Assembly (NCBI GenBank): GCA_963728835.1
Contig: CAVSKZ010000001.1
Span: 248,001-312,000, forward strand
Direction of reading: 5' to 3'
DNA from: VRUE01 sp963728835
GTDB lineage: Bacteria; Actinomycetota; Thermoleophilia; Solirubrobacterales; 70-9
Length of the DNA stretch: 64,000 nt
How positions within the stretch are numbered: position 1 is the stretch's first letter; each line of letters starts with the position of its first letter. A model generated the notes under the pieces. It was not told the origin of the DNA and searched no databases. It saw nothing but the letters and a program-made list of their open reading frames with translations. This document shows, in pieces, positions 17,355 to 26,365 of this stretch. The translations under genes were made by a program, and so were the position numbers.

Positions 17355-19000
17355 AAGACGCCGCAGGCAAACGGCGTCTGAGCCTGAAGCGCCCGCAGGT
17401 GGACCTCCGCGACGTCGCCCGCAGCTTGGGCGACGTCGCGGCGTCCGTGGGTCGCTGGTTCGCCAGGGACCCGCTGAGCACGGCGCTGATCGTCGCCTCC
17501 CTGGTGCTCACCTTCCTCTTCTTCAGCCTGCTCGGCCAGATCCAGCCGAGCACGAGCGGCGAGCGAGTGCCGCTCAGCCGCGTCTTCAAGCTCGCCGAGG
17601 AGAAGCAGATCGCCGAGGCGACGCTGCTCGACCAGGACGCCCGCGTGCTCTTCGAGACCAAGGACGGGCTGCTGCTGTACGCGTCCTACCCCGAGTCCGA
17701 CGCGCAGACCTCGTCGCTGGTGCGCGACCTGACCAAGAGCGGGGCGGTCGTCTCGGTCGACCAGCAGTGGGACAAGCCGGCCAAGCAGATCGTCGTCCAG
17801 TTCCTGATCCCGATCCTGCTGCTCGTCTGCCTCTTCGTGCTCTTCACCCGGCTCGGCCAGGACGGTGGGGCCGGTGCCTTCGCCGGCTTCTCGAAATTCA
17901 CCGGCAAGGGCCGCAAGCGCGGTACCGGGGCGCCCGACCGGACCACCTTCGACCAGGTCGCCGGCGCCGGCGAAGCGCTGGCCGAGCTGCGCGAGATTCG
18001 CGACTACCTCGCCGACCCGAGCAAGTACGCGGCGGTCGGGGCGCGGGCGCCGAAGGGCGTGCTCCTGGTCGGCCCTCCGGGAACCGGCAAGACGCTGCTC
18101 GCCAAGGCGACCGCCGGCGAGGCGGACGCCTCCTTCTTCTCGCTCTCCGGCTCGGACTTCGTCGAGTCGCTGGTCGGCGTCGGCGCGGCCCGGGTCCGCG
18201 ACCTCTTCGCCAAGGCGCGCAAGATGGCCCCGGCGATCGTCTTCATCGACGAGCTCGACGCCGCCGGGCGCAAGCGCGGCGCCGGCGTGGGACAGGGCAA
18301 CGACGAGCGCGAGCAGACGCTCAACGCGCTGCTGGTCGAGATGGACGGCTTCGGCGGCGACGCCGGCATCGTCGTGCTCGCCGCGACCAACCGCCCCGAC
18401 GTCCTCGACCCCGCGCTGCTGAGGCCCGGGCGCTTCGACCGCCAGGTCACCGTCGACGTGCCCGACGTGCACGGCCGGCTCGACATCCTCACCCTGCACT
18501 GCGGCGGCCGGCCCCTGGCGCCCGGCACCTCGCTGGAGGAGATCGCCAAGCTCACCTCCGGCTTCAGCGGCGCCGAGCTCGCCAACGTGATCAACGAGGC
18601 GGCGCTGCTCACCGTGCGCGAGGGCGAGGTCGAGATGGACCAGGCGACGCTGGAGGAGGCGATCGACCGCGTGGTCGCCGGGCCGGCGCGAAAGAGCCAC
18701 GCCCTGACCCGCGAGGAGCAGTGGGTGATCGCGATCCACGAGGCCGCCCACGCCGTCGTCACCACCTCGATCGGGCAGACGGTTGCCGCCCAGAAGCTCT
18801 CGATCGTCGCCCGCGGGCGCCAGCTCGGCACGGCGGCGAACATGCTCACCGACCGTGACGCGGTGATCATGCAGGAGCCCGACATGCGCCGTCACCTGCT
18901 GGCGATCGTCGCCGGCTTTGCCGCCGAGAAGATCGAGTTCGGCTTCGTCTCCACCGGCGTCCACGACGACCTCCACACCGCCACCGGCATGGCGCGCTAG
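17351..19000 (+). CDS. FtsH-like membrane AAA+ protease, main part, ends at in-frame amber
   Basis: The GTG start overlaps the PstS-like stop (GTGA). Two membrane helices (STALIVASLVLTFLFFSLL and QFLIPILLLVCLFVLF) flank a small outer domain. The AAA module has Walker A GPPGTGKTLL, Walker B IVFIDELDAAG and LRPGRFDRQ with the Arg finger. The pore loop reads SGSDFVESLVGVGA, so the usual MFVG aromatic is Leu (about residue 274). The zinc protease site HEAAH is at residues 463-467, with the third ligand Asp in STGVHDDLHTAT. TAG at 18998-19000 then interrupts a frame that continues intact. All three zinc ligands lie before the stop. It is embedded in a surface-protein operon, not in a housekeeping context. 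Confidence 0.85.
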   Translation: MKDAAGKRRLSLKRPQVDLRDVARSLGDVAASVGRWFARDPLSTALIVASLVLTFLFFSLLGQIQPSTSGERVPLSRVFKLAEEKQIAEATLLDQDARVLFETKDGLLLYASYPESDAQTSSLVRDLTKSGAVVSVDQQWDKPAKQIVVQFLIPILLLVCLFVLFTRLGQDGGAGAFAGFSKFTGKGRKRGTGAPDRTTFDQVAGAGEALAELREIRDYLADPSKYAAVGARAPKGVLLVGPPGTGKTLLAKATAGEADASFFSLSGSDFVESLVGVGAARVRDLFAKARKMAPAIVFIDELDAAGRKRGAGVGQGNDEREQTLNALLVEMDGFGGDAGIVVLAATNRPDVLDPALLRPGRFDRQVTVDVPDVHGRLDILTLHCGGRPLAPGTSLEEIAKLTSGFSGAELANVINEAALLTVREGEVEMDQATLEEAIDRVVAGPARKSHALTREEQWVIAIHEAAHAVVTTSIGQTVAAQKLSIVARGRQLGTAANMLTDRDAVIMQEPDMRRHLLAIVAGFAAEKIEFGFVSTGVHDDLHTATGMAR

Positions 19001-19387
19001 ATGGTCACCTCCTACGGCATGTCGGAGGCGCTTGGCCCGGTGACGATCGGCGAGAAGGCCGGCGAGGTCTTCCTCGGCGCCTCGCTGCAGGAGCTCGGCT
19101 CGGTCGGACCGGCGACGCTGGAGCTGATCGACCGCGAGGTCGAGCGCATCGTCGGCGACTCGGTGACGACGGCGGAGGAGATCCTGCGGCGCAACTGGAG
19201 CGCCGTCTATGAGGTCGCCAACGCGCTGGTCGAGCACGAGACGCTCTCCGGCGTGGCGCTGGAGGCACTGCTCTCGGCGGTGCAGCCCACCCTGCTCGAC
19301 TTCGGTGAATCGGGTATCGAGAGGGGGGCCGAGGCGCCGACCCGGGAATTCGATCGCCAGCCCGAGGCCCAGCCGGAAGGTGACTAG
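19001..19387 (+). CDS. FtsH-like protease, C-terminal part after the amber codon
   Basis: Same frame as the preceding part, beginning with ATG immediately after TAG. It encodes the usual FtsH C-terminal helical region: MVTSYGMSEALGPVTIGEKA, a LGASLQELG segment and the terminal helices EEILRRNWSAVYEVANALV. In FtsH the tract before this reads AxxMAR-x-MVTxxGMSE, so the amber replaces one residue of a continuous helix. Either a C-to-T change (CAG to TAG), a sequence error, or a natural split with re-initiation at ATG 19001 explains it. The 128-residue piece alone has no catalytic residues. It overlaps the next gene by eight bases. Confidence 0.75.
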   Translation: MVTSYGMSEALGPVTIGEKAGEVFLGASLQELGSVGPATLELIDREVERIVGDSVTTAEEILRRNWSAVYEVANALVEHETLSGVALEALLSAVQPTLLDFGESGIERGAEAPTREFDRQPEAQPEGD

Positions 19388-21020
19388 GGCCTTGTCCAGG
19401 GGGGCGGCGCTGGCGCTTGCGGCGCTCGGCGTCGCCCTCGCCGCGGTCCTCGCTCCCCATGGGGCGCGAGCCGCGGAGCCGATCTGGCGCCTCGAGCAGC
19501 CGCCGCCGCCGGCGAGCGTGCCCTTCAAGGTGCCGCTCGGCGCCCCGGGAGACCTCTCCTTCTGGGCTCCGAATCGCGGCCTGCTGACCGTCGCCGGCAA
19601 CGCGACGATACCCCGCGGCATCTACAGCTGGAACGGCCAGAGCTGGCACCAGCTGGCCACCGTCTGCGGGGGTCCCGGCGAAACCGCGCGTATCGCCTGG
19701 GCCGGCCCCACCGAGTTCTGGGTGGTGAGCGAACCGAGCCAGCCGCGCAGCGGCTCCGGCCTGGCGCTGTGCCGCTTCAAGGACGGTCAGGTGGTCGGCT
19801 CCTGGAGCACCCGGCCGGATGCCGCCGACCCCTTCAGACAGATGACGTCCGCCGCCTGCGACGGGCCGAGCGACTGCTGGTTCGGCGGGGTCGGCTCCCA
19901 GGACGCGCTCGGCGAGCGGATCGGCGCCTTTCACCTGCGCTGGGACGGCACCGACCTGCGCACGGTCTACGGGCCACAGGGCCGTGGGGTCAGCGACATG
20001 GAGTTCCACGACGGCGAGCTCTTCGAGAGCACCCTGGTGGGGCGCTCGCCGGAGAACCGCACCGAGCTCGTGGATCTGGCCGAACCCGAGGCGGTCCCGC
20101 ATCTGATCCACCGCATCGCGGGCGGCGCCTTCGCCAACGACGCCTTCCTCCCGGCCGTGGAGGAAGGCGTGCCTGCCGAGGGCAGTGAGCTGCTGGCCCT
20201 TGACGGCGAGGAAGGCGAGCTCTGGGCGGTCGGCGGGGGCGCCGGGTCGGGTCCGGCGGCTCCCCAGGGCGGCAGCGTGGCGCGCTCGCCGCTGGCCGCG
20301 CGCCTGGTCGGCGGGGCGTTCGAGCAGGTCGACCTCGGCGAGGCGGGGTTCGGCCCCACCGATCGCTTCACCGACGTCGCGGCGGTTCCGGGCAGCGACG
20401 AAGCGCTGGTCACGGTGGTCCCCTTCGCCGAGCGTCAGAGCGCTAACAGCAAGGCGATCGTCGCTCGGGTGGCGCCCGACGGGTCGGCGACCACGACCCG
20501 CCTGCCGGCTGCGGGCGCCGGGCGCGGCAGCGCGGCGCGCATCGCCTGCCCGGCGGCGAGGGAGTGCTGGCTGGTCACCTGGGCCGGCTGGCTCTTCCAC
20601 TACAGCGACGGAACACCGCTGCCGCCCGATGCCGACCCCGCCTTCCAGGGCACGATCGAGTTCCGCCCCAACGAGGCCGCCGAGCAGTTCATCCCCGACC
20701 GCCTGCCGGTCGACGACTCGCAGCTCTTCGCTCCGCCGCCGCTGGAGCTGACCCCAAACGCGGTCAAGCCGGCCAGGGTGCGCCGCCTGCCGCCGCTGCT
20801 GCGCAGGGTGCGCTCCGACCTGGAGGGCCTGCGACTCACGGTCAGCTTCACGCTCACCCGTCGCGCCCGGGTGCAGCTGCTCGCCAAGAAGGGCGGCCGC
20901 ACCGTCGCTCGCACGCCGTCGCAGATCCTCGCCCCGGGCCGGCGCAGCCTCGAGCTGCGGCTCGAGCGCGACCGCTACCCGACCAAGCTCGCCTTCCGCA
21001 CCAAGGAGGTGAAGAGGTGA
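19380..21020 (+). CDS. Secreted protein with beta-propeller-like repeats
   Basis: 546 residues from GTG 19380, chosen because it yields a clear signal peptide (GAALALAALGVALAAVLAPH, then GARAAEP); longer in-frame starts lie inside ftsH. The body has repeated beta units centred on W, G and D turns (SFWAPNRGLLTVAGN, RIAWAGPTEFWVVSE, MTSAACDGPSDCWFGG), including paired Cys suggesting disulfides in each blade. The C-terminal 85 residues are a basic Ig-like module (RVRRLPPLLRRVRSDLEGLR). No enzyme motif is seen. It is coupled to ftsH by an eight-base overlap and to the next gene by GTGA. Probably an exported partner of the PstS-like and FtsH-like proteins. Confidence 0.75.
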   Translation: MTRALSRGAALALAALGVALAAVLAPHGARAAEPIWRLEQPPPPASVPFKVPLGAPGDLSFWAPNRGLLTVAGNATIPRGIYSWNGQSWHQLATVCGGPGETARIAWAGPTEFWVVSEPSQPRSGSGLALCRFKDGQVVGSWSTRPDAADPFRQMTSAACDGPSDCWFGGVGSQDALGERIGAFHLRWDGTDLRTVYGPQGRGVSDMEFHDGELFESTLVGRSPENRTELVDLAEPEAVPHLIHRIAGGAFANDAFLPAVEEGVPAEGSELLALDGEEGELWAVGGGAGSGPAAPQGGSVARSPLAARLVGGAFEQVDLGEAGFGPTDRFTDVAAVPGSDEALVTVVPFAERQSANSKAIVARVAPDGSATTTRLPAAGAGRGSAARIACPAARECWLVTWAGWLFHYSDGTPLPPDADPAFQGTIEFRPNEAAEQFIPDRLPVDDSQLFAPPPLELTPNAVKPARVRRLPPLLRRVRSDLEGLRLTVSFTLTRRARVQLLAKKGGRTVARTPSQILAPGRRSLELRLERDRYPTKLAFRTKEVKR

Positions 21021-24000
21021 GCGGCCGCGCCCCGCACCTGCTCGCCTTTGGGGCGGCTCTCGCCCTGCTCCTGGCCCTTGCCGCGCCGGGCAGCGGGCTC
21101 GGGCCGGCGCCAGGCGTGGGGCCGCTGCCGCTGCTCGGCACGGCCGATCCCGAAACGACGCTGATCGGCGCCGCTGCGGCCGGCGAGCCGGGCGAGGCCT
21201 GGGGCTACCGGATGCTGCCGCTGGCGGTGGGCGAGGTGCGGGTCGGGACCCGCAAGCTCGCATTTGGCCCCGCTTCGAACCCCGGCCAGCCCGACCCCCA
21301 GCTGGCCTTCGTCCGCCACACCGACGCGAACGGCTGGCAGGTCTTCGACACGCCGCTCGACGAGGCCGGCAACCCCTACCGGGGCCCGGTGCCGAACCGC
21401 CTCTCGGCGCGGATCACGCGGGAGGGCGGCGGCGTGCTGGTCGGCCGTGACACCAGCCGCCCGGTGGGAGAGCAGGTGGTCGTCCTGCACCACGAGCCGG
21501 GCGGCAGCTGGCGGGCGCTGCCGGCTCCGCCGGATGACGTGCTGCTGCCCGCCGAAGGAGGAGCGCCGGCCGAGGCGCTCGCCGGAGAGCAGGGGCTGGG
21601 GGCGATCGCGGTCGCCGCCTTCGACGAGGCCGGGGGCACCGGTCTGCTCTTCGGGCCGCAGGGCCGCTCGGTCGCCGACGGCATCGTCCACTTCGACGGC
21701 CAGGAATGGAAACGCGAGCCGGTGGAGGTTCCGCCCGGATCGGAGAAACACTTTCGCATCCTGGCTGTCGACGCTACGGGCCTGGGCAATGCCTGGGCCC
21801 TTGCCGAGGTCGATCCCGAAGCGGGTCTTAACCGCTCGGCTGTCCTGCTCGAGCGGACCTCTACCGCGGAAGGGGCGCTCTGGGTCGAGCGGCTGCTGGG
21901 CGCCTCGCCCTTCGCCGAGCGCGACAACCCAGGGGCGGGGATCGCCGGTGCGGCTCCGATTGGCGGCGCCGCCCAGCCACTGACCGTGACCGAAGACGGC
22001 GCCTGGATCGACCTGTCCGCGACGCTCGAAGGCATTCCCGGCGACGCGACGCTCTTCTATGACAGCGGCCTGGATGCGGTGACCGGCTCGTGGTGCGACG
22101 CCGGCCCATGCGGCGCACCGCTCGGTGTCAGGCTCTCCCGCCAGGGCGGCTACCGCAGTTTCGCCTGGCCCGGCGGGCAGTTCGGCACGCGGGTGATCAC
22201 CAACCCGCTCGACCCCGGCGGTGCCGAGGCGAGCAACCGCGGCACCTACCTGCGCTTCGACGGCGAAGCCTTCGCGCGCATGCCCGGTGGGGGCGGCAAC
22301 TTCCGCGCCAGCGGCGCCTTCGCCAGCCTCGACGAAGGATGGCTCGAGGGGCCGGTGGAGATCTCGGGCGAGACTGCGCCGCAGCGGCTGCGCTCCTGGC
22401 CGGTCTCGGTCAGGGCGCCGCTGACCGACGTCGCCGCCGCTCCGGGTGGTGCGGGTGGTCTGGACAGCGCCGCGCTTGCCGTCGGCGCCGACGGCTCGGT
22501 GATCCGCTATGTGCCGGGCCGTGGCTGGAAGCGCGAGTTCCTGCTCTCCTCCAGCGGCAGCGTCAACAAGGCGACGCTGCGCGGCATCGCCTGGCCGGAG
22601 CCGCGGCGCGCCCACGCCGTCGGCGACCAGGGTGCGATGTGGCAGTGGAACGCCGCCGACGATCTCTGGGTCTCCGACCCCGGCATCCCGATCGGCTTCG
22701 AGGGGCACCTGATGGACGTCGCCTTCGACCCGTCCAACCCGGATCGCGGCTACGCGGTCGGCAAGGGCGGCGTGCTGCTGCGCTACGGCAAGAGCTGGGA
22801 ACAGGAGGCGCTGCCGGCAGGGTATGAGGGGGCGAACCTGACCTCGGTTGCCTTTGCCGGCGTCCAGGCGATCGCCGCCGCCGGGGGCGACCTGCTGGTC
22901 AACGACGGCGGCGCCTGGCGGGTGGACGCCTCGGCCCATGCACTGCTCGACGGGGTGAAGGCCGGCAGCCCGCAGCTCTTCGCCGTCGCCGGCCTGCCCG
23001 ACGGCGGCGCGGTGGCGGCCGGCCGCGACATCGTCATCGAGCGCGACGGCCCGAGCGCTCCCTGGCGCTTCTCGAGCCAGCCGCTGCTCGGCTCGACGGC
23101 TGTGGCGGCTGCCGCCGTGCGCGACGGCACCGGCGTGCGAGCGATCGTCTCGGTCGCGCCGCGGCTGAGCTATCCGCCCGCCGACGACCTGCCCGAACCC
23201 GACCCCAACGTGCCGCCGCCGATCGCACCGCCCTTCTCGCTGCCCGGCGACGGCTATCTGCTGCGCGAGACGGCCGCTGGCTGGGTCGACGAGCAGCGCA
23301 CCGCCTTCTCCGGCGCGGGTGACGACAGCCCGCTGAAGAGCGACCCGGTGCTCGCCCTGCTGCTCGACTCGGACGGCAACGGCTGGGCGGTGGGGGGCTG
23401 GAGCGGCGATGCCGACTCCACGGGGCGCGGCACGTCTTCGCGCAACGGCAGCGGGCGCGCGATCCGGACGCGGGTGCGGACGGCTGCCGTCTTCCGCTAC
23501 GGCGCCAGCCTCGGCACGCCACCGACCTCGAGCGGATCGCAGCCGGTGCCGATGCCCGCCGGGGCGGTGCGCTTCGCGGTCGCCGGGCACGCCGAGTGCG
23601 ACGGTCCCTGCGCCGAGATGGCGCCGCAGTCGCTCGGTCCCGACCGCACCCTGGCGGCGGCGCTGCAGGCCACGGCGGCGATGGCGGGCGGCGATGGCCC
23701 GCGCGCCTTCCTCTATACCGGCAACCGGGTGCGCAGCGGCCTCGGCGAAGCCGATGCCCGGCGCTTCGCGGCTCTGCTGGCGAGCGCCCCCGACCTGCCG
23801 GTCTATCCGGCACTGGGCTCCAGTGATGCAGCGGCTGGCTCGGGCGCCTTCCAGCTCGCCCTCGCTGGCCTTCCGGCTCCGCTCGGGGGCGGCGCGACGC
23901 CCGCCGGCATCTCCACCGCGGGGATCCCGGGCGCGGCGCCGGTCCCGGGCGCGGCTCGCACCCACTACGCCTTCGACAGCCACGGCCCCGGGGGCAGCGT

Positions 24001-25453
24001 GCGCGTCGTCGTCATCGACAACTCGCTCGGCTCGCTCGCTGCCAGCGACCCGCAGCAGAACCCCGAAGAGGCTCAGCTGCCCTGGCTGGAAGCGGTGCTC
24101 GCCGACGCTCGCGCCGACGGCATAGCGACGATCGTGATGGGGAACCGCAGCCTCAACACCAGCTTCACGCCAAAGCTCAACGTCGCCGGCGACGGCGACC
24201 AGGTCGCCCGCGTGCTAGTTGAGGGCGGCGCCTCCGCCTACGTCTTCGATCGCCCAGAAGAGAACCGCTCGATGCGGATCCCGGCCGGCGCGGGGCAGAC
24301 GATTCCCAGCTTCGGCACCGGCACCCTCGGCTACCGCTCGGAGATCTCCGGCGCGGTCGGCATCGAAGGCGCCGACTCGCTCTTCGGCGACAGCGGCATC
24401 CTCCTGCTCGAGGTCGACGCCGGCGCCCGCGACCCGGCGACCAACGTGGCGCCGGTCGGCGTGCGCCTGATCCCGGTGATCGAGGACCTCTCGTTGGAGG
24501 CGACCGACGGGACGTCGTTGCGCCGCTCCCGCCCGGCGCTCTTCCGCGGCCTCGGTCGCCGCCCGCGCGGCGGCGACCGCTGGGGCCGGGCCTCGGCAGG
24601 CTCCGGCAATCCCGACCCCTCCGGCGGCGACCCCTACACCCTCTTCCCGCCGGACCAGTGCCTGGTCGCCGGCTGCGCCGCCCGCCTCGACCCCGAGTAC
24701 AGCTTCGTCTCCTCTGACCCCGACATCGCCGACTTCGTCCGCCAGGACCCGGCTTCGACCAACCTGCGCAAGCCGTTTCTCGATGAGAGCGACAAGGTCG
24801 TCACCGACAACTCCTCCGGACTGCTCTGCCCCTTCAACGCCGGTACGACGACGGTCACGGTCAGTGCCGGCGGCTACTCCTACTCCGAGCAGGTGACCGT
24901 GCTCGGCGGCAGCGTGCAGCGCCCCTGCGGCACCCGGCCGCTGCGGCCCGACCGCTTCAAGCGCGCCGCCGCGGTCGCCGCGCCGCCGGCCCCACCGCCC
25001 CCGCCTGCCGCCCCCGCCGGCAGCCCGCCGCTGAGCTTCTCCCCACCGCCGCCTCCCGCCGCTCCGCCGCCCCCGCCCAACCCGCCCCCACCGCCTGGCG
25101 CGGCCCCGGTGCCCGAGCCGTTCCTGCCCCTCGGCGTTCCGCCGCTCGCGGTCGTGCCGGCGATCGTCCCGCCCCCGCCGCCGCCGATCGTGCGGCCGCT
25201 GCCTCCAGGCGGCGCCCCGGCCCGCACCTACCAGGTCGAGGAAAAGCGCGAGGAGGAGGCGGCGATCGAGGAATCGCAGGCGTTCTCCCGCCACGAACCC
25301 GATGAGCCCGGCCTGATGGTGCCGGCCTACCTGCCCTTGCTGGTCCTCCTGCTCGCGCTCGCCGGCGCCTCGGTGCGCGGCGGCCCCGGCGCCAGGCGCC
25401 CTGCCCCAGCCTTCAACGCCCCCGAAGACCGAATCCGAAGGAGACGACGATGA
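21017..25453 (+). CDS. Very large secreted, membrane-anchored propeller protein with degenerate metallophosphatase-like domain
   Basis: 1478 residues from GTG 21017 (GTGA overlap). After the signal peptide, residues 50-840 contain propeller-like repeats (VADGIVHFDGQEWKREP, LRGIAWPEPRRAHAVGDQ, LMDVAFDPSNPDRGYAVGKG). Residues about 848-1134 follow the order of a calcineurin-like phosphoesterase: RFAVAGHAECDGP, AFLYTGNRVRSG, PVYPALGSSD, ATIVMGNRSL. The metal ligands (D/H, GD, GNH) are replaced. A bacterial Ig-like segment (TTTVTVSAGGYSYSEQVTVL) and a long proline-rich linker (about 1318-1394) precede a membrane helix (PAYLPLLVLLLALAGA) and a basic tail. The layout is of a cell-surface protein spanning the wall. 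Confidence 0.75.
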   Translation: MSGRAPHLLAFGAALALLLALAAPGSGLGPAPGVGPLPLLGTADPETTLIGAAAAGEPGEAWGYRMLPLAVGEVRVGTRKLAFGPASNPGQPDPQLAFVRHTDANGWQVFDTPLDEAGNPYRGPVPNRLSARITREGGGVLVGRDTSRPVGEQVVVLHHEPGGSWRALPAPPDDVLLPAEGGAPAEALAGEQGLGAIAVAAFDEAGGTGLLFGPQGRSVADGIVHFDGQEWKREPVEVPPGSEKHFRILAVDATGLGNAWALAEVDPEAGLNRSAVLLERTSTAEGALWVERLLGASPFAERDNPGAGIAGAAPIGGAAQPLTVTEDGAWIDLSATLEGIPGDATLFYDSGLDAVTGSWCDAGPCGAPLGVRLSRQGGYRSFAWPGGQFGTRVITNPLDPGGAEASNRGTYLRFDGEAFARMPGGGGNFRASGAFASLDEGWLEGPVEISGETAPQRLRSWPVSVRAPLTDVAAAPGGAGGLDSAALAVGADGSVIRYVPGRGWKREFLLSSSGSVNKATLRGIAWPEPRRAHAVGDQGAMWQWNAADDLWVSDPGIPIGFEGHLMDVAFDPSNPDRGYAVGKGGVLLRYGKSWEQEALPAGYEGANLTSVAFAGVQAIAAAGGDLLVNDGGAWRVDASAHALLDGVKAGSPQLFAVAGLPDGGAVAAGRDIVIERDGPSAPWRFSSQPLLGSTAVAAAAVRDGTGVRAIVSVAPRLSYPPADDLPEPDPNVPPPIAPPFSLPGDGYLLRETAAGWVDEQRTAFSGAGDDSPLKSDPVLALLLDSDGNGWAVGGWSGDADSTGRGTSSRNGSGRAIRTRVRTAAVFRYGASLGTPPTSSGSQPVPMPAGAVRFAVAGHAECDGPCAEMAPQSLGPDRTLAAALQATAAMAGGDGPRAFLYTGNRVRSGLGEADARRFAALLASAPDLPVYPALGSSDAAAGSGAFQLALAGLPAPLGGGATPAGISTAGIPGAAPVPGAARTHYAFDSHGPGGSVRVVVIDNSLGSLAASDPQQNPEEAQLPWLEAVLADARADGIATIVMGNRSLNTSFTPKLNVAGDGDQVARVLVEGGASAYVFDRPEENRSMRIPAGAGQTIPSFGTGTLGYRSEISGAVGIEGADSLFGDSGILLLEVDAGARDPATNVAPVGVRLIPVIEDLSLEATDGTSLRRSRPALFRGLGRRPRGGDRWGRASAGSGNPDPSGGDPYTLFPPDQCLVAGCAARLDPEYSFVSSDPDIADFVRQDPASTNLRKPFLDESDKVVTDNSSGLLCPFNAGTTTVTVSAGGYSYSEQVTVLGGSVQRPCGTRPLRPDRFKRAAAVAAPPAPPPPPAAPAGSPPLSFSPPPPPAAPPPPPNPPPPPGAAPVPEPFLPLGVPPLAVVPAIVPPPPPPIVRPLPPGGAPARTYQVEEKREEEAAIEESQAFSRHEPDEPGLMVPAYLPLLVLLLALAGASVRGGPGARRPAPAFNAPEDRIRRRRR

Positions 25454-26250
25454 CCTCGAACAGCCGCCTGACCGCGATCGCCGCCTGGTCGGCGCTCGCC
25501 CTTTCCCTCTTCGCCCTGCTGCTCGCCGGCGCGGTCGTCTCCGACGCGGCGAAGCGCCTGCCGGGACCCAGCTTGCAGCCGAAGAAGTTCGGGATCCTCC
25601 GCCTCGACAAGAAGAAGAAGTTCCCCGCCACGGTGCTGCCGGCGAAGGTCTTCGACCGCTGCTCGCCGGAGACGGTGAGGATCGGGACCGTCTGCATGAT
25701 GACCAGCCCCTACCCGCTGGAAAAGGGCGATGTCGGCCTCAACGACTTCTTCTTCGCCACCCAGAAGTGCGCGGAGCTCGGCGGCTACCTGCCCACGGCC
25801 GCGCAGCTGATCGGCGCCGCCCCCTACGTGAAGCTGGCAGGCCGGGTCGACGACAACGAGGTGACCGCGTCGACCGACGTCGACCCCACCGACGGGCTCA
25901 AGGACCGGCGGGAGATGAGCGCCTCGCTGACCACGATCGCCTCGGGCAGCCGCGCCGCCGGCTCGCAGGGTGTCAGCGAAGGCTCGCGCGGCGACCCGAA
26001 GGCAGGAGAGCCCGACCCGGCACCGCTGCCCGCCGACCCGGCCCCCGAAACCCTCCAGTACATAACCGTGTATGACAACGGCGACCACGGCGGCTTCGCG
26101 GGCGGCAAGCCGGTGAGCCAGCCCGAGAACTTCCGCTGCGCCTTCAACCGGGCCCAGGGCAGGGCGGGCGAGCTGGAGGTGGCTCTACTTCGCGATTTCC
26201 GGGAGAGCCATCGGGGGTCCCTCTTCAGGCCGCTTCGCGGGAGTTCCTGA
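25450..26250 (+). CDS. Membrane-anchored or secreted protein, last gene of the surface operon
   Basis: 266 residues from ATG 25450, ATGA overlap with the giant protein gene. N-terminal hydrophobic segment (AAWSALALSLFALLLAGAVV), then a basic stretch (LRLDKKKKFPATVLP) and a compact domain with Cys in FDRCSPETVRIGTVCMM and FATQKCAELGGYLPTAAQL. The last part (VYDNGDHGGF and ENFRCAF) ends the recognisable protein. It looks somewhat like a sulfatase-modifying-factor or C-type-lectin-like fold (CAELGGYLPTAAQ), but this is a guess. The final 16 codons lie inside a perfect 27-bp hairpin, so the true C-terminus may have been displaced by it. Confidence 0.65.
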   Translation: MTSNSRLTAIAAWSALALSLFALLLAGAVVSDAAKRLPGPSLQPKKFGILRLDKKKKFPATVLPAKVFDRCSPETVRIGTVCMMTSPYPLEKGDVGLNDFFFATQKCAELGGYLPTAAQLIGAAPYVKLAGRVDDNEVTASTDVDPTDGLKDRREMSASLTTIASGSRAAGSQGVSEGSRGDPKAGEPDPAPLPADPAPETLQYITVYDNGDHGGFAGGKPVSQPENFRCAFNRAQGRAGELEVALLRDFRESHRGSLFRPLRGSS

Positions 26251-26272
26251 AGAGGGACCCCCGATGGCTCTC
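26203..26272. terminator. Perfect 27-bp stem, 16-base loop
   Basis: Bases 26203-26229 and 26246-26272 are exact reverse complements. The stop codon of the preceding gene (26248-26250) is inside the right arm. No U tract follows on either side, so it would have to act as a U-less actinobacterial terminator or as an RNase III-type substrate. It is the first of two long hairpins between convergent genes. Confidence 0.7.
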
Positions 26273-26295
26273 AGACTGCGAAGCCGGGGCCAGGG

Positions 26296-26311
26296 TTCCC
26301 AAGCTTGGGAA
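26296..26311. repeat. 16-bp perfect palindrome between the two hairpins
   Basis: TTCCCAAGCTTGGGAA is fully self-complementary. To its right a nested pair occurs: GCTTCA (26313-26318) with TGAAGC (26347-26352), and AGACG with CGTCT inside it. It may be part of a larger folded RNA or a protein site. Confidence 0.5.
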
Positions 26312-26365
26312 TGCTTCAGACGGATGGGCGTCTCGGGCTGGGAGTTTGAAGCTTGTGTGTGAGAA

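Noticed and set aside
18998..19000. Amber codon read as a special amino acid (pyrrolysine-like recoding)
   Set aside because: No structural element or pyl genes are seen, and the position is not catalytic; mutation or base error is simpler.
17183..19621. 812-residue minus-strand frame opposite ftsH
   Set aside because: Shadow of the FtsH-like gene, whose motifs are unmistakable on the plus strand.
20975..23983. 1002-residue minus-strand frame opposite the surface proteins
   Set aside because: Composition is Arg/Ala/Gly-rich with no motifs; the plus strand has signal peptides and repeats with coupled starts.
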